Source: UBA4644 sp034933145
GTDB lineage: Bacteria; Bacillota; Clostridia; Oscillospirales; Butyricicoccaceae
Assembly: GCA_034933145.1 (NCBI GenBank)
Contig: JAYFOA010000072.1
Span: 1 to 33,171 of the forward strand
Reading direction: 5' to 3'
DNA length: 33,171 nt
Positions 1 to 7,597 of the stretch are shown here, in pieces. Positions within the stretch are counted from its first letter, which is position 1. Each line of letters begins with the position of its first letter. A model generated the notes under the pieces. It had not been told where the DNA came from. It saw only the letters and a list, made by a program, of their open reading frames with translations, and did no database searches. A program made the translations under genes and the position numbers.

Positions 1-279
1 GATTCCATCGTCACAGGCACCCGCTACGAGGGGCCGGCTTTCACCACTGCCTGCTTCATGAATCAGCGGCAGATCGAGCCGTTCCTGCAGCCCTTCGGCC
101 TCCAAAAACTCCACCTGTTCGGGCAGGAGGGTGTTCTTGCACCCCATGAGGATCGAGTGCTCACTTATCCGCAGGAGGAGATCGACCTGTGGGTGGAAAC
201 AGCCAAGCGGTTTCTGGAACTGCCGGAGCTGCTCTCCTGGTCGGAGCATGCGATGTATATTGGGCGAAAACCCGCATAA
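1..279 (+). CDS. Class I SAM-dependent methyltransferase, 3' end only
   Basis: The reading frame is open from the first base to a TAA at 277-279 and gives 92 residues, so the start and the SAM-binding motifs lie outside the window. The tail has the look of the C-terminal part of small class I methyltransferases: a mixed helix/strand segment, an LFGQEGVL strand, an acidic helix, and a final strand ending SEHAMYIGRKPA, close to the usual SxHxLYIGRK ending of this group. An internal ATG at 58 is not a convincing start because homologous-looking sequence continues upstream of it. The gene is followed at once by a strong terminator and converges on the MATE gene. The substrate cannot be told from this fragment. 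Confidence 0.7.
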   Translation, partial: DSIVTGTRYEGPAFTTACFMNQRQIEPFLQPFGLQKLHLFGQEGVLAPHEDRVLTYPQEEIDLWVETAKRFLELPELLSWSEHAMYIGRKPA

Positions 280-281
280 AC

Positions 282-310
282 AAAAGGGACACGAAATTCG
301 TGTCCCTTTT
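282..310. terminator. Bidirectional intrinsic terminator between converging genes
   Basis: Perfect 14-bp inverted repeat: AAAAGGGACACGAA at 282-295 and its complement at 297-310. The stem ends in TTTT on both strands, so it can stop the methyltransferase transcript on + and the MATE transcript on -. It lies 2 bp from the methyltransferase stop and 2 bp from the MATE stop. Confidence 0.93.
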
Positions 311-312
311 AC

Positions 313-1722
313 TTATTCTTCTTCCGGTCCTGCAGCCCCGGCCGTTTCGCCTGCCTGAACCGTCTGGGGCGTGATAAACTGGCATTTCATCCGCCAGTTA
401 CCCCGCCGGTAATAGATATACATCAGGATACTGCACAGAAGCCAGCCCACCGGATACCCAAGGGCAACGAACTCAATGCCGTGGATGAATTTTGTCCCTA
501 CATATAGATAGATCTGACGAAAGACAACAAAGCTCCCCAGCATCATGAACATCGGCGCCTTGGCGTCCCCCGCGCCGCGCAGTGCGCCGGCATAAATCTG
601 ATTCACACAGCAAAGCACATAGAACGGCGACATGAGTCGGATAAAGAGGGTGCCGTAGTAAACAACGTCCGGATCCCGATTGAACACACTGATGATGGGT
701 CTACAGAAAATGTAAAGCAGCGCACTCAGCACCACCGTCAAACCCCAGGACAAATACATGGACTGACGCGTGCCTTTTTCCGACCGCTTGAGCTGTCCTG
801 CTCCGACATTCTGCCCAACAAAGGTCGTACAGGCCAGTGAGATACTCTGCATCGGCAACAGCACGAAGGGATCAATACGCGCATAGCTGCTCCAGCCCGC
901 CATGCTGGCCGAGCCAAAGGCATTGATGTAGGACTGGACAAACACATTGGAAAAGGCAGTCACTGCCTGCTGCAGGCCGGCGGGCAAGCCCACGCGGAAA
1001 ATAAAACGGGTGATGTCCCGGTCGAGAGCGATCTCCTTCGGCCGGAAGCGATAGCATTCTTTGCTTCGCCAGAGGATATACCAGATCAGGCCGGCAGAAA
1101 TGAACTGAGCAAGGATGGTTGCATAGGCCGCACCGGCCACGCCCATCCTGAACACAGCGACAAACAGGAGATCGAGCACCACATTCAGTATGGAACACAA
1201 AATCAGAAAATAAAGCGGCCGCCTGGAGTCGCCGACCGCGCGAAGGATGCCGGATCCCATGTTGTAAAGCATCAGGCCAAGCATACCCGCAAAATAAATG
1301 ATCAGATAAGTCTTTGCCTCACCAAACACATCGGCCGGTGTCTTCATAAAGCGTAGCAGTGGAACGGTCAGAACCATGCTCAGCGCCGTAAACCCCACGC
1401 CCATCAACAGGGTGAGCGATACCGTCGTATGTACGGCCTTTTGGAGATGAGGCTCGTCCTTTGCACCAAAATACTGAGAGATGACAACACCCGCGCCGGT
1501 AGCCATACCCATAAAAAAGCCGACCAGCGTGTTGATAATCGAGCTGGTCGCTCCCACCGCAGCCAGCGCTTCTTTGCCGACAAAATTGCCGACCACGATA
1601 CAGTCCACGGTATTATAAAATTGCTGAAACAGGTTCCCCAGCATCAGCGGCAGGGAAAACATCAGGATTTCTTTCCAGATTACGCCCTGCGTCATGTCCC
1701 GTGCATGCAATTTGCCCGCCAT
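313..1722 (-). CDS. MATE family multidrug/sodium antiporter
   Basis: A 469-residue integral membrane protein with about twelve hydrophobic segments, the usual length for MATE exporters, which expel cationic drugs in exchange for Na+ or H+. The N-terminal half has the typical MTQGxIWKEIxxFSLPLMLGN and FYNTVDCIVVGNFVG signatures, followed by the GFFMGMATGAGVVISQYFGAK segment. I chose the ATG at 1722 because it has GGGAG 8 nt upstream and because a perfect consensus promoter lies at 1762-1790. The longer frame, starting at 1818, would begin upstream of that promoter. The gene stands alone, converging on the partial methyltransferase. The family is clear; the substrate is not. Confidence 0.93.
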   Translation of the reverse strand: MAGKLHARDMTQGVIWKEILMFSLPLMLGNLFQQFYNTVDCIVVGNFVGKEALAAVGATSSIINTLVGFFMGMATGAGVVISQYFGAKDEPHLQKAVHTTVSLTLLMGVGFTALSMVLTVPLLRFMKTPADVFGEAKTYLIIYFAGMLGLMLYNMGSGILRAVGDSRRPLYFLILCSILNVVLDLLFVAVFRMGVAGAAYATILAQFISAGLIWYILWRSKECYRFRPKEIALDRDITRFIFRVGLPAGLQQAVTAFSNVFVQSYINAFGSASMAGWSSYARIDPFVLLPMQSISLACTTFVGQNVGAGQLKRSEKGTRQSMYLSWGLTVVLSALLYIFCRPIISVFNRDPDVVYYGTLFIRLMSPFYVLCCVNQIYAGALRGAGDAKAPMFMMLGSFVVFRQIYLYVGTKFIHGIEFVALGYPVGWLLCSILMYIYYRRGNWRMKCQFITPQTVQAGETAGAAGPEEE

Positions 1723-1761
1723 GCCGTTGCTCCCGTCCGTTCGAAAATTCAGTACGAGAGT

Positions 1762-1790
1762 ATTATACGCCCATGGCATATCCCTGTCAA
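1762..1790 (-). promoter_or_regulatory. Consensus sigma-A promoter of the MATE gene
   Basis: On the minus strand TTGACA (1785-1790) is followed after exactly 17 bp by TATAAT (1762-1767), a perfect match to the housekeeping consensus. The predicted start near 1755 leaves a leader of about 30 nt to the ATG at 1722. Confidence 0.9.
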
Positions 1791-1835
1791 ACCGCAAAAG
1801 CGACAAAAAAGATGACAAGTCAACCGTTTTTGTGG

Positions 1836-2093
1836 TTATTCTCCCCGGAACTTCCGGCGGGTCGCTGCACCGCCGCGGATATGCCGTTCCGCTTTGTTTT
1901 TGTCCAGCACGTCACGAACCTGAAGACAAAGCGCCCGGTCGCAGCTTAGCAAACGAACCGCGACGTCCTTATGCACTGTGCTTTTGCTGACGCCGAATTT
2001 CCGCGCGGCGCTGCGCACGGTGGCACCCGTTTCGACGATATAGTTCCCGATCTCCACGCAGCGATCCCCCGCAATGCTTTGCTTTCCCCTCAT
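1836..2093 (-). CDS. spoIIID: Sporulation transcriptional regulator SpoIIID
   Basis: An 85-residue DNA-binding protein that switches mother-cell gene expression from the sigma-E to the sigma-K programme during sporulation. Recognition is strong: an EIGNYIVET segment, a helix-turn-helix at about residues 25-44 (TVRSAARKFGVSKSTVHKD), and the basic C-terminal HIRGGAAT motif that contacts DNA in this family. The ATG at 2093 has GGGGGAG about 9 nt upstream and gives the normal family length; the 30 residues of open frame upstream are not SpoIIID-like. It sits downstream of the DUF819 gene but is separated from it by a terminator, and has its own sigma-E-like promoter. Confidence 0.96.
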   Translation of the reverse strand: MRGKQSIAGDRCVEIGNYIVETGATVRSAARKFGVSKSTVHKDVAVRLLSCDRALCLQVRDVLDKNKAERHIRGGAATRRKFRGE

Positions 2094-2123
2094 GCAGACA
2101 CTCTCCCCCGCGCTTTTCTGGTA

Positions 2124-2153
2124 ATCTTTATGCCGGGGATACTCCAAATATGA
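2124..2153 (-). promoter_or_regulatory. Sigma-E-type sporulation promoter of spoIIID
   Basis: On the minus strand TCATATT (2147-2153) fits the sigma-E -35 consensus KMATATT exactly. After 14 bp comes CATAAA (2127-2132), one change from the -10 core CATACA. Spacing is right for sigma-E (14-15 bp) and start of transcription would fall near 2117, about 25 nt before the spoIIID ATG. In Bacillus subtilis spoIIID is sigma-E-dependent. No sigma-A promoter is visible here. Confidence 0.65.
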
Positions 2154-2185
2154 GGGTTCGCACCTTCTAAGAGGCATTTCCACCT

Positions 2186-2223
2186 AAAAACGATATGCGG
2201 CCGCGCCTAATGGCACGGCCGCA
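2186..2223 (-). terminator. Intrinsic terminator of the DUF819 gene
   Basis: A 12-bp stem with one G-U pair, arms 2212-2223 and 2196-2207 and a 4-nt ATTA loop, is followed on the minus strand by TATCG and five Ts (2186-2190). It starts 18 bp after the DUF819 stop codon and separates that gene from spoIIID. Confidence 0.82.
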
Positions 2224-2240
2224 CGAATTAAAAGCAGAAA

Positions 2241-3458
2241 TCAGGCAAGCATGTTATGGATTGCAAGGCCCAGTGGGGTGCCGATGATGTAGCCAAAAAG
2301 GCCCACCAGAATCGCCGGAATGATCAGGCTGTCATACCCCTTCGCCACCGCCATGGCAGCTGCGGTAGAGGGGCCGCCGAGGCTCGCGTTAGAGGCGATG
2401 GTCAGTTCCTCGATATTCAGCTTGAAGATTTTCCCAAGGCCCAGCAGCAAGCCGATATTGACTGCAGCGATGATCGCGCAGAATACAAACAGCAGCGGCG
2501 CTGTCTTGATGACGGCGCCCAAATCGGCCGGACAGCCGATCACCACAAAGAACATATAGATCAGGAAGGTGCCGACCTCCTGTGCACCGCGAAGATTGGC
2601 AAAAAACTTCGGGAACGCCGTGGCGAGCGCCACCGTGAGCAGTGTCAGGATCACGAATTGGTTCCCCAGAATCTGCTGGAGGATGAAGGTGGAAAAAGCC
2701 GCCTTGAAGAATGCCGCAATTTTTGCCGACGCAGCGGCCACCACAAAGGTGACGGCCAGCGTGACTGCGAGATCGATTAAAGAAATCTCCTTCCGCTGCC
2801 AGAAAGAAGCCGCCATGGTTTTGCCTTCCCCGGCATTGCCGCGCCTTTCAACCTCTTCCTGATACGGATGCGGATAATGCTTTTTGAAGAATGCGCTGGA
2901 GGGAATCCAAAGCAATAGGAAGAAAGCCAGCGCCATGACAAAGTTATCGGCCACAACCTCCGCGCTCAGCATCGTATCGGATACGTCGACCGAGCTGGCC
3001 ACGGCAAACAGATTGACCCCGCCGCCGATATAGGAGCCAGTGAGGATACCTGCCATCTTGGAAAGCTCCGGAATCACGCCGCGCAGAGCAAAGAAGGCCA
3101 CGACGGCGCCGATGATGGTCCCGACCGCCGCGATGATAAAGCAGATCATCAATGTTCCAGTTTCCTTGAAAATTTTCTTCAGGTCGGCCCGGAACAGCAG
3201 CATCACCACGGATAGCGGGATGCAGTAACTCCAGATGGTGTCATAGGTAGCGGCGGACGAAGGAATAATCCGCAGGTTGACTGCCAGCACGGCCAGAATC
3301 AGCCCGATGACCGGGCCGGAGAGCCGTTCTCCCCATTTATAGTTCTGCTCGCAGTAGATGGATACGGCAGCGAAGACGACGATGATGGCCCACAAGATCC
3401 ATGTGTCATCTGCGCTTACCAATGCGCCCAAGGCTCTGACAAACGGAAATGCGCCCAT
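2241..3458 (-). CDS. DUF819 family integral membrane protein
   Basis: A 405-residue, very hydrophobic protein with about ten predicted membrane segments, matching the length and overall pattern of the DUF819 (PF05684) family that includes Bacillus YjcL. Recognisable pieces are the SGPVIGLILA segment near the N-terminus, the GSYIGGGVNLFAVAS stretch in the middle, and the NASLGGPSTAAAMAVAKG motif near the C-terminus. The two glycine-rich re-entrant-like motifs suggest a transporter fold, but the substrate is not established for the family. A hydrophilic loop (about residues 195-215) separates two halves. The ATG at 3458 has AAAGGAG 7-8 nt upstream. It has its own promoter and terminator, so it is a single-gene unit. 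Confidence 0.88.
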   Translation of the reverse strand: MGAFPFVRALGALVSADDTWILWAIIVVFAAVSIYCEQNYKWGERLSGPVIGLILAVLAVNLRIIPSSAATYDTIWSYCIPLSVVMLLFRADLKKIFKETGTLMICFIIAAVGTIIGAVVAFFALRGVIPELSKMAGILTGSYIGGGVNLFAVASSVDVSDTMLSAEVVADNFVMALAFFLLLWIPSSAFFKKHYPHPYQEEVERRGNAGEGKTMAASFWQRKEISLIDLAVTLAVTFVVAAASAKIAAFFKAAFSTFILQQILGNQFVILTLLTVALATAFPKFFANLRGAQEVGTFLIYMFFVVIGCPADLGAVIKTAPLLFVFCAIIAAVNIGLLLGLGKIFKLNIEELTIASNASLGGPSTAAAMAVAKGYDSLIIPAILVGLFGYIIGTPLGLAIHNMLA

Positions 3459-3573
3459 GTTATTTGCTCCTTTACCGATTTATTTCCATCCGGCACGGCA
3501 GCTTAGGCCCCTCGGCACCCTGGCCGCCGGGCGAATGAACAGAATCACAGGACAGGACTTGCCCGTCACCCTC

Positions 3574-3602
3574 TTTTTAACATTTTTAGTAAAAAAAGTC
3601 AA
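3574..3602 (-). promoter_or_regulatory. Sigma-A promoter of the DUF819 gene
   Basis: TTGACT (3597-3602) and TAAAAA (3574-3579) are spaced by 17 bp on the minus strand, with a TGn extension before the -10. The predicted leader is about 110 nt. The rest of the spacer, 3603-3755, is AT-rich and holds no gene or clear terminator that I can see. Confidence 0.7.
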
Positions 3603-3755
3603 TGGAATTTCATTACTTATTCTATTCTTTATCATGCTTATTCAGAATGGGCGGGGTAACCTACCGCTGCACTTTACTCCATTGCCCTATTTTCTCCTGC
3701 CTGAAAACAGTCGGCGGTAAATAAACATCATTCTTCTGCTGCATATCGCCCCCGG

Positions 3756-4976
3756 TTACCGAAAGCTCTCTGCCATCCTACGCGCCCATTCGTCAAATGG
3801 CATCGTATAACTTACAGAGGTCTGATATAAGGTTGCCCGCATAACCCGATTGCTTCGGCACAAAATTACCGTCGGAAAATCACCGAATTCAAAATATCCG
3901 GCGGCATAGTCGACCGCCAACTCCGGCAGCACATATGCCTGATAATGTCTCTCATGTCTCCCTTCATTCGAAAGTTCACGAGAAAGCTCCCGCGCCAGCC
4001 ATGGACTCGCCGTCTCATAGTAATCCACAATCAGCCCACCGCGAAACATCCGACCGTTTCCCAAATCAACCGATGCCGTTTCATGATATTCCAACATAAG
4101 CGGCGCGAGCCAATCAGAGCTCTGCTTTACCGTGTTGCCGGTGGAAAAATCCTCCATTTGGTAAATTCCCTCCGGTGAAAGATCGGCTATTGTGGCGAAA
4201 GGATACTGCCCGGCGGGCGTGCTGAGCGGCAGTTGACTATCATCCAGCACCTCGTCACTCCACCCATGAAGCAGCACTGCGATCCAGGCGACCGACAGCA
4301 GCAGAAATATAATACCAGAAACGCGATACCATCTGGCACTTTGCCTCCAGTTTTTTTGATGATCAGGCATTTCCCCCTGTACCAGCCTGCCGCGGAGCTG
4401 CCGCAGATGAACTACGCGAAGTACGGCGCTGCACAAGGCCCACAAAATCAAAATGCAACCCCATAACATCAGCCAGGTCCCTGTCTGGACGAACAATAAA
4501 AGCCAGTTGCCATGCAGCAGCAGCACGGGATATATTGACAGCCAGAAAAATACGGTTACCATATCGGCCCGCTCCCGCCTCCGCACCATATCCAGCGCGA
4601 TGGCCTGCACCTTCGGATCGGTATTCAGCTCCCGGCTATCCGACCGATCGGCACGGTAAACGTGAAATTGTCCGCGCGGCGCCACATATGTCCACCCATA
4701 GGCAGCGTTCAGCACCTTTGCATCGTCGGAAGGCTCTCCGCCGTCCTCTGCCCACAGGCTGACCTTCTTCGGTGCCGGTTCCAGGCGATATCGTACCGTT
4801 GTCGGCTCTGCTTTTTCAAAGATCGCAAAACCGACAAAAAACCCGTCCTGACTTAAAAGCCAGCCTTCTTTCGCCATATCGGAAAGCCAGCTCTCTGTTC
4901 CCTCGATGTCATACGCTGGGCAGGGCGGCAGCCGAAATATCCGACTCCGCTCCCTGTGCCTGATTTTCTGGGTCAT
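3756..4976 (-). CDS. DUF2812 domain membrane protein
   Basis: A 406-residue protein with an N-terminal cytoplasmic DUF2812 domain (about residues 15-115: the pattern DIEGTESWLSDMAKEGW ... RYRLEP ... GWTYVAPRGQFHVYR is typical). Then come predicted membrane segments at about 139-155, 165-188 and 218-237, and a C-terminal domain of about 170 residues that should lie outside the membrane. It begins inside the stop of the PadR gene (4-bp ATGA overlap), an arrangement common for DUF2812 genes in Firmicutes. This suggests it is the effector that the PadR protein controls. No function is established; an envelope-stress or anti-sigma-like role is only a guess. No clear terminator follows its stop. 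Confidence 0.85.
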   Translation of the reverse strand: MTQKIRHRERSRIFRLPPCPAYDIEGTESWLSDMAKEGWLLSQDGFFVGFAIFEKAEPTTVRYRLEPAPKKVSLWAEDGGEPSDDAKVLNAAYGWTYVAPRGQFHVYRADRSDSRELNTDPKVQAIALDMVRRRERADMVTVFFWLSIYPVLLLHGNWLLLFVQTGTWLMLWGCILILWALCSAVLRVVHLRQLRGRLVQGEMPDHQKNWRQSARWYRVSGIIFLLLSVAWIAVLLHGWSDEVLDDSQLPLSTPAGQYPFATIADLSPEGIYQMEDFSTGNTVKQSSDWLAPLMLEYHETASVDLGNGRMFRGGLIVDYYETASPWLARELSRELSNEGRHERHYQAYVLPELAVDYAAGYFEFGDFPTVILCRSNRVMRATLYQTSVSYTMPFDEWARRMAESFR

Positions 4977-5299
4977 TTCTCTTCCTTCTTCCCACTCTCC
5001 CGTTCCGCATCAGCGACGCAGCAGCGCAGCCGGGTAAGCTCCAATTGATAGGCCTCTTTACCCCTCGTCGTCAGCCGATAAGTCCTTTTTCGCCCGACGA
5101 TTTCAGTTTCTTCAATGTATTTCTCTTTTTCAAATTTCCCCAGAATTGTATACAGCGTTGCCGGGCCAATGCTAATTCGTCCCCTACTCGCCCTATCAAT
5201 ATAATCAGCCGCATCGATACCGCACATAGGGCCGCTGCAGAACGCCATCAATACATAAAGCATGGATTCGGTCAGACATTCGAGTGCTTTTCGCGGCAT
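4973..5299 (-). CDS. PadR family transcriptional regulator
   Basis: A 108-residue winged-helix regulator. The N-terminal YVLMAFCSGPMCGIDAADYI helix pair, the GPATLYTILGKFEKEKYIEE recognition helix and the RKRTYRLTTRGKEAY wing are typical of PadR proteins, and the short C-terminal helix places it in the small PadR-s2 group. The ATG at 5299 has AAAGGGG upstream. It overlaps the following DUF2812 gene by 4 bp and is preceded by a sigma-A promoter whose -10 box lies within an operator-like palindrome, so autorepression relieved by a small ligand is likely. The ligand is unknown. Confidence 0.93.
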   Translation of the reverse strand: MPRKALECLTESMLYVLMAFCSGPMCGIDAADYIDRASRGRISIGPATLYTILGKFEKEKYIEETEIVGRKRTYRLTTRGKEAYQLELTRLRCCVADAERESGKKEEK

Positions 5300-5321
5300 G
5301 GCAATTCCCCTTTCAACGCTT

Positions 5322-5359
5322 AATATCGTTACACGATATCATATAACGATATTGTAACG
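5322..5359. promoter_or_regulatory. Probable PadR operator (overlapping palindromes)
   Basis: AATATCGTTA (5322-5331) is repeated in inverted form as TAACGATATT (5344-5353), 12 bp apart and without mismatch. A second inverted pair, CGTTACA (5327-5333) and TGTAACG (5353-5359), interleaves with it. Together they cover the -10 box and the expected start site of padR, where a bound repressor would block transcription. Confidence 0.75.
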
Positions 5360-5379
5360 TGTTGTTTTTTCTCTGTCAA
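5351..5379 (-). promoter_or_regulatory. Sigma-A promoter of the padR-DUF2812 operon
   Basis: TTGACA (5374-5379), 17 bp, TACAAT (5351-5356) on the minus strand. The -10 lies inside the palindromic operator region; start of transcription falls near 5344, about 45 nt before the padR ATG. Confidence 0.82.
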
Positions 5380-5406
5380 GTACCACCTTCTTGCCCCGTT
5401 CTATAC

Positions 5407-5447
5407 AAAACCAGGCGGTATCCGGAGTTTACTCCGAATACCGCCTG
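5407..5447 (-). terminator. Intrinsic terminator of the opp operon
   Basis: A 16-bp stem with one G-U pair on the minus strand (arms 5432-5447 and 5412-5427, 4-nt loop) is followed by GG and TTTT (5407-5410). It lies 64 bp after the oppF stop and just upstream of the padR promoter. Confidence 0.78.
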
Positions 5448-5511
5448 TCCGGCTATTTTTTCCCGGCCTTGCCGTAGAGCGCTGCCGCCAGGCAGCATCG
5501 GTTGGCTAGCG

Positions 5512-6447
5512 TCAGATCTGCTTTCGGTACTTCGCCAGTTCCTCTTGGTTTGCCATAATGAAATGGCCCGGTTCAATCTCCGACCAGAAGGGCTTATCTG
5601 TCTCGTAATGGTGACAGGAAGGATCGTAAACCTCCAACACCTTTTCCTTTTCGGATTCTGGATCCGGCAGCGGAATGGCAGACAGCAGCGCACGCGTATA
5701 CGGGTGCAGCGGATGCTCAAACAGCTTTTCCGTTTCCGCCAGTTCGACGATGACACCCTTATGGATGACCGCAATACGGTCACAGATGAACCGCATGACC
5801 GACAGGTCGTGGGCAATAAATAAATAGGTCAGGCCACGCTCTTTTTGCAGCTTGGACAGCAGATTGAGCACCTGGGCACGGATGGACACATCCAGCGCGG
5901 AGATCGGCTCGTCGGCAATGATAAACTCCGGTTCCATGATCAGGCTGCGGGAGATACCGATGCGCTGGCGCTGGCCGCCGGAAAACTCATGCGGGAAGCG
6001 GCTGGCGAACTCAGGCAGCAGGCCTACCTCACTCAGTGCAGAGGAAACCTTTGCCTCCCGCTCCGTACGGCCCATAGTCTTATGAACGTTCATCAAGCCT
6101 TCCGAAACGATATAATCCACCTTGGCACGCTCGTTAAGGGACGCCATCGGATCCTGAAAGATCATCTGGATCTGCTGAGTTACCTGCTTATCCAGATCCC
6201 GATCAATCTTGCCGTTGATTCTCTGACCCTTGAAGATCACTTCGCCTTTGGACATCGGATTAATTCGGATGATCGCGCGGCCGATGGTGGTCTTGCCGGA
6301 ACCCGACTCGCCTACCAGGCCAAAGGTCTCGCCCTTATAAATGTCAAAGGAGACGTCGTGAACCGCAACAAATTTTTTTCGGCGGGCACCAAAGGTAACC
6401 TCCATATTGCGGACACTGACAAGCATTTCCCTGTCCTTGTTATTCAT
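5512..6447 (-). CDS. oppF: Oligopeptide ABC transporter ATP-binding protein OppF
   Basis: A 311-residue cytoplasmic ATPase that pairs with OppD to drive peptide import. Visible motifs are Walker A GESGSGKT (residues 46-53), Q-loop IFQDPMASLN, signature EFSGGQRQRIG, Walker B FIIADEPISALD and the switch histidine in IAHDLSV. The C-terminal oligopeptide/dipeptide extension (HPLHPYTRALLSAIPLPDPE) is typical of the OppD/OppF group and so excludes other ABC ATPases. Its ATG overlaps the end of oppD by 8 bp and has GGGAGG upstream. It is the last gene of the operon and is followed by a terminator. OppF and DppF cannot be told apart by sequence alone. Confidence 0.9.
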   Translation of the reverse strand: MNNKDREMLVSVRNMEVTFGARRKKFVAVHDVSFDIYKGETFGLVGESGSGKTTIGRAIIRINPMSKGEVIFKGQRINGKIDRDLDKQVTQQIQMIFQDPMASLNERAKVDYIVSEGLMNVHKTMGRTEREAKVSSALSEVGLLPEFASRFPHEFSGGQRQRIGISRSLIMEPEFIIADEPISALDVSIRAQVLNLLSKLQKERGLTYLFIAHDLSVMRFICDRIAVIHKGVIVELAETEKLFEHPLHPYTRALLSAIPLPDPESEKEKVLEVYDPSCHHYETDKPFWSEIEPGHFIMANQEELAKYRKQI

Positions 6448-7585
6448 TTGCAGCGCCTCCCGTTTGGCGCAGCTTACGGATGCTGCGGATATTCTTGATG
6501 TTTACCGGCGGATCGACCTTCGGCGCACGCGGATCGAGCAGCCAGGTCTTTGCCTTATGAGTCGGGCTGACTTCAAAATACGGTGGCAGCTCCACAAAAT
6601 CGATCTTCAGTGCCTGGGGATTCCGCGGTGCGAATGCATCGCCCGATACTGCCTTGAAAAGGTTCGGCGGCGTACCCTTGATAGAGTAGAGGTCCTCACC
6701 CTTGACACCCAGCTGCGGCAGCGAAGATAAAAGCGCCCAGGTATACGGATGTTTGGGATCGTAAAAAACCTCATTGACCATACCGATCTCCACAATATCG
6801 CCGGCGTACATGACCGCGATGCGATCCGCTACGTTAGCGACCACGCCCAGGTCATGGGTGATAAAGATAATCGTCAGGCCGTATTTCACTTTCAGATTTT
6901 TGATCAGATCAAGAATCTGTGCCTGAATGGTCACGTCGAGTGCCGTCGTCGGCTCATCGCAGATCAGAATCTTCGGATTGCAGGCAATAGCGATTGCAAT
7001 GACCACGCGCTGACGCATGCCGCCTGAAAACTCGTGCGGATATTGCTTGTACCGCTGTTCCGGCTCCGGAATTCCCACATCCGCCAGAATCTGAAGAACC
7101 TTCTGCTTCAGGGCAGCGCCGTTCAGGTGCTGGTGCAGCTTGACGGCCTCAGCGATCTGCTTGCCGATGGTCTTGAGTGGATTGAGCGAGGTCATCGGAT
7201 CCTGCAGAATCATGCAGATCTCATGACCGCGGATTTTAAGCCAATCCTTGTCTTTTTTGAATTGTGCAAGATCATACTCGTACTCAGAGGCAAGAACTTC
7301 TGTATCCGTTGCGGGGCTGCCGTCGGCATGTGCCGGCAGCGTCTCGGGTGTCTCGCGCCGTTTATAGTAGATATGCCCGCTGTCCACCCATCCGTTTTTA
7401 TCCAAAAGGCCAATAAAGTTTTTGTTAAACACGCTTTTTCCGCTGCCAGACTCACCAACGATGCATAGACTTTCGCCCTTGTATACATCCAGCGAGACGT
7501 TGCGGATAGCGTGCAGCACCTTACCCCGAAGATTAAACTTCACGTTGAGGTCCCTTACGGCCAGGACAATTTCCCGATTTTCCAT
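6440..7585 (-). CDS. oppD: Oligopeptide ABC transporter ATP-binding protein OppD
   Basis: A 381-residue ATPase partner of OppF. Walker A is GESGSGKS (residues 44-51), the Q-loop is ILQDPMTSLNPL (about 126-137), the signature is EFSGGMRQRV, Walker B is ILICDEPTTALD, and ITHDLGVV carries the switch histidine. The C-terminal HPYTWALLSSLPQLG segment marks the Opp/Dpp group. Between Walker A and the Q-loop, at about residues 76-117, there is an extra acidic stretch of roughly 30-40 residues that usual OppD proteins lack, which makes it longer than the family norm of about 330-350. AAGGAGG precedes the ATG at 7585. The oppC stop lies 12 bp upstream. Confidence 0.9.
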   Translation of the reverse strand: MENREIVLAVRDLNVKFNLRGKVLHAIRNVSLDVYKGESLCIVGESGSGKSVFNKNFIGLLDKNGWVDSGHIYYKRRETPETLPAHADGSPATDTEVLASEYEYDLAQFKKDKDWLKIRGHEICMILQDPMTSLNPLKTIGKQIAEAVKLHQHLNGAALKQKVLQILADVGIPEPEQRYKQYPHEFSGGMRQRVVIAIAIACNPKILICDEPTTALDVTIQAQILDLIKNLKVKYGLTIIFITHDLGVVANVADRIAVMYAGDIVEIGMVNEVFYDPKHPYTWALLSSLPQLGVKGEDLYSIKGTPPNLFKAVSGDAFAPRNPQALKIDFVELPPYFEVSPTHKAKTWLLDPRAPKVDPPVNIKNIRSIRKLRQTGGAANE

Positions 7586-7597
7586 AAAAGCACCTCC

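Noticed and set aside
1723..1818. Longer N-terminus for the MATE protein
   Set aside because: This stretch contains the perfect consensus promoter of the gene, and the added residues are not MATE-like.
1800..1835. Terminator after spoIIID
   Set aside because: Only 4-bp stems precede the T-run on the minus strand; too weak to call.
3459..3567. Riboswitch in the 110-nt leader of the DUF819 gene
   Set aside because: The leader is GC-rich and can form short, competing stems, but no coherent fold, terminator or known riboswitch core is visible.
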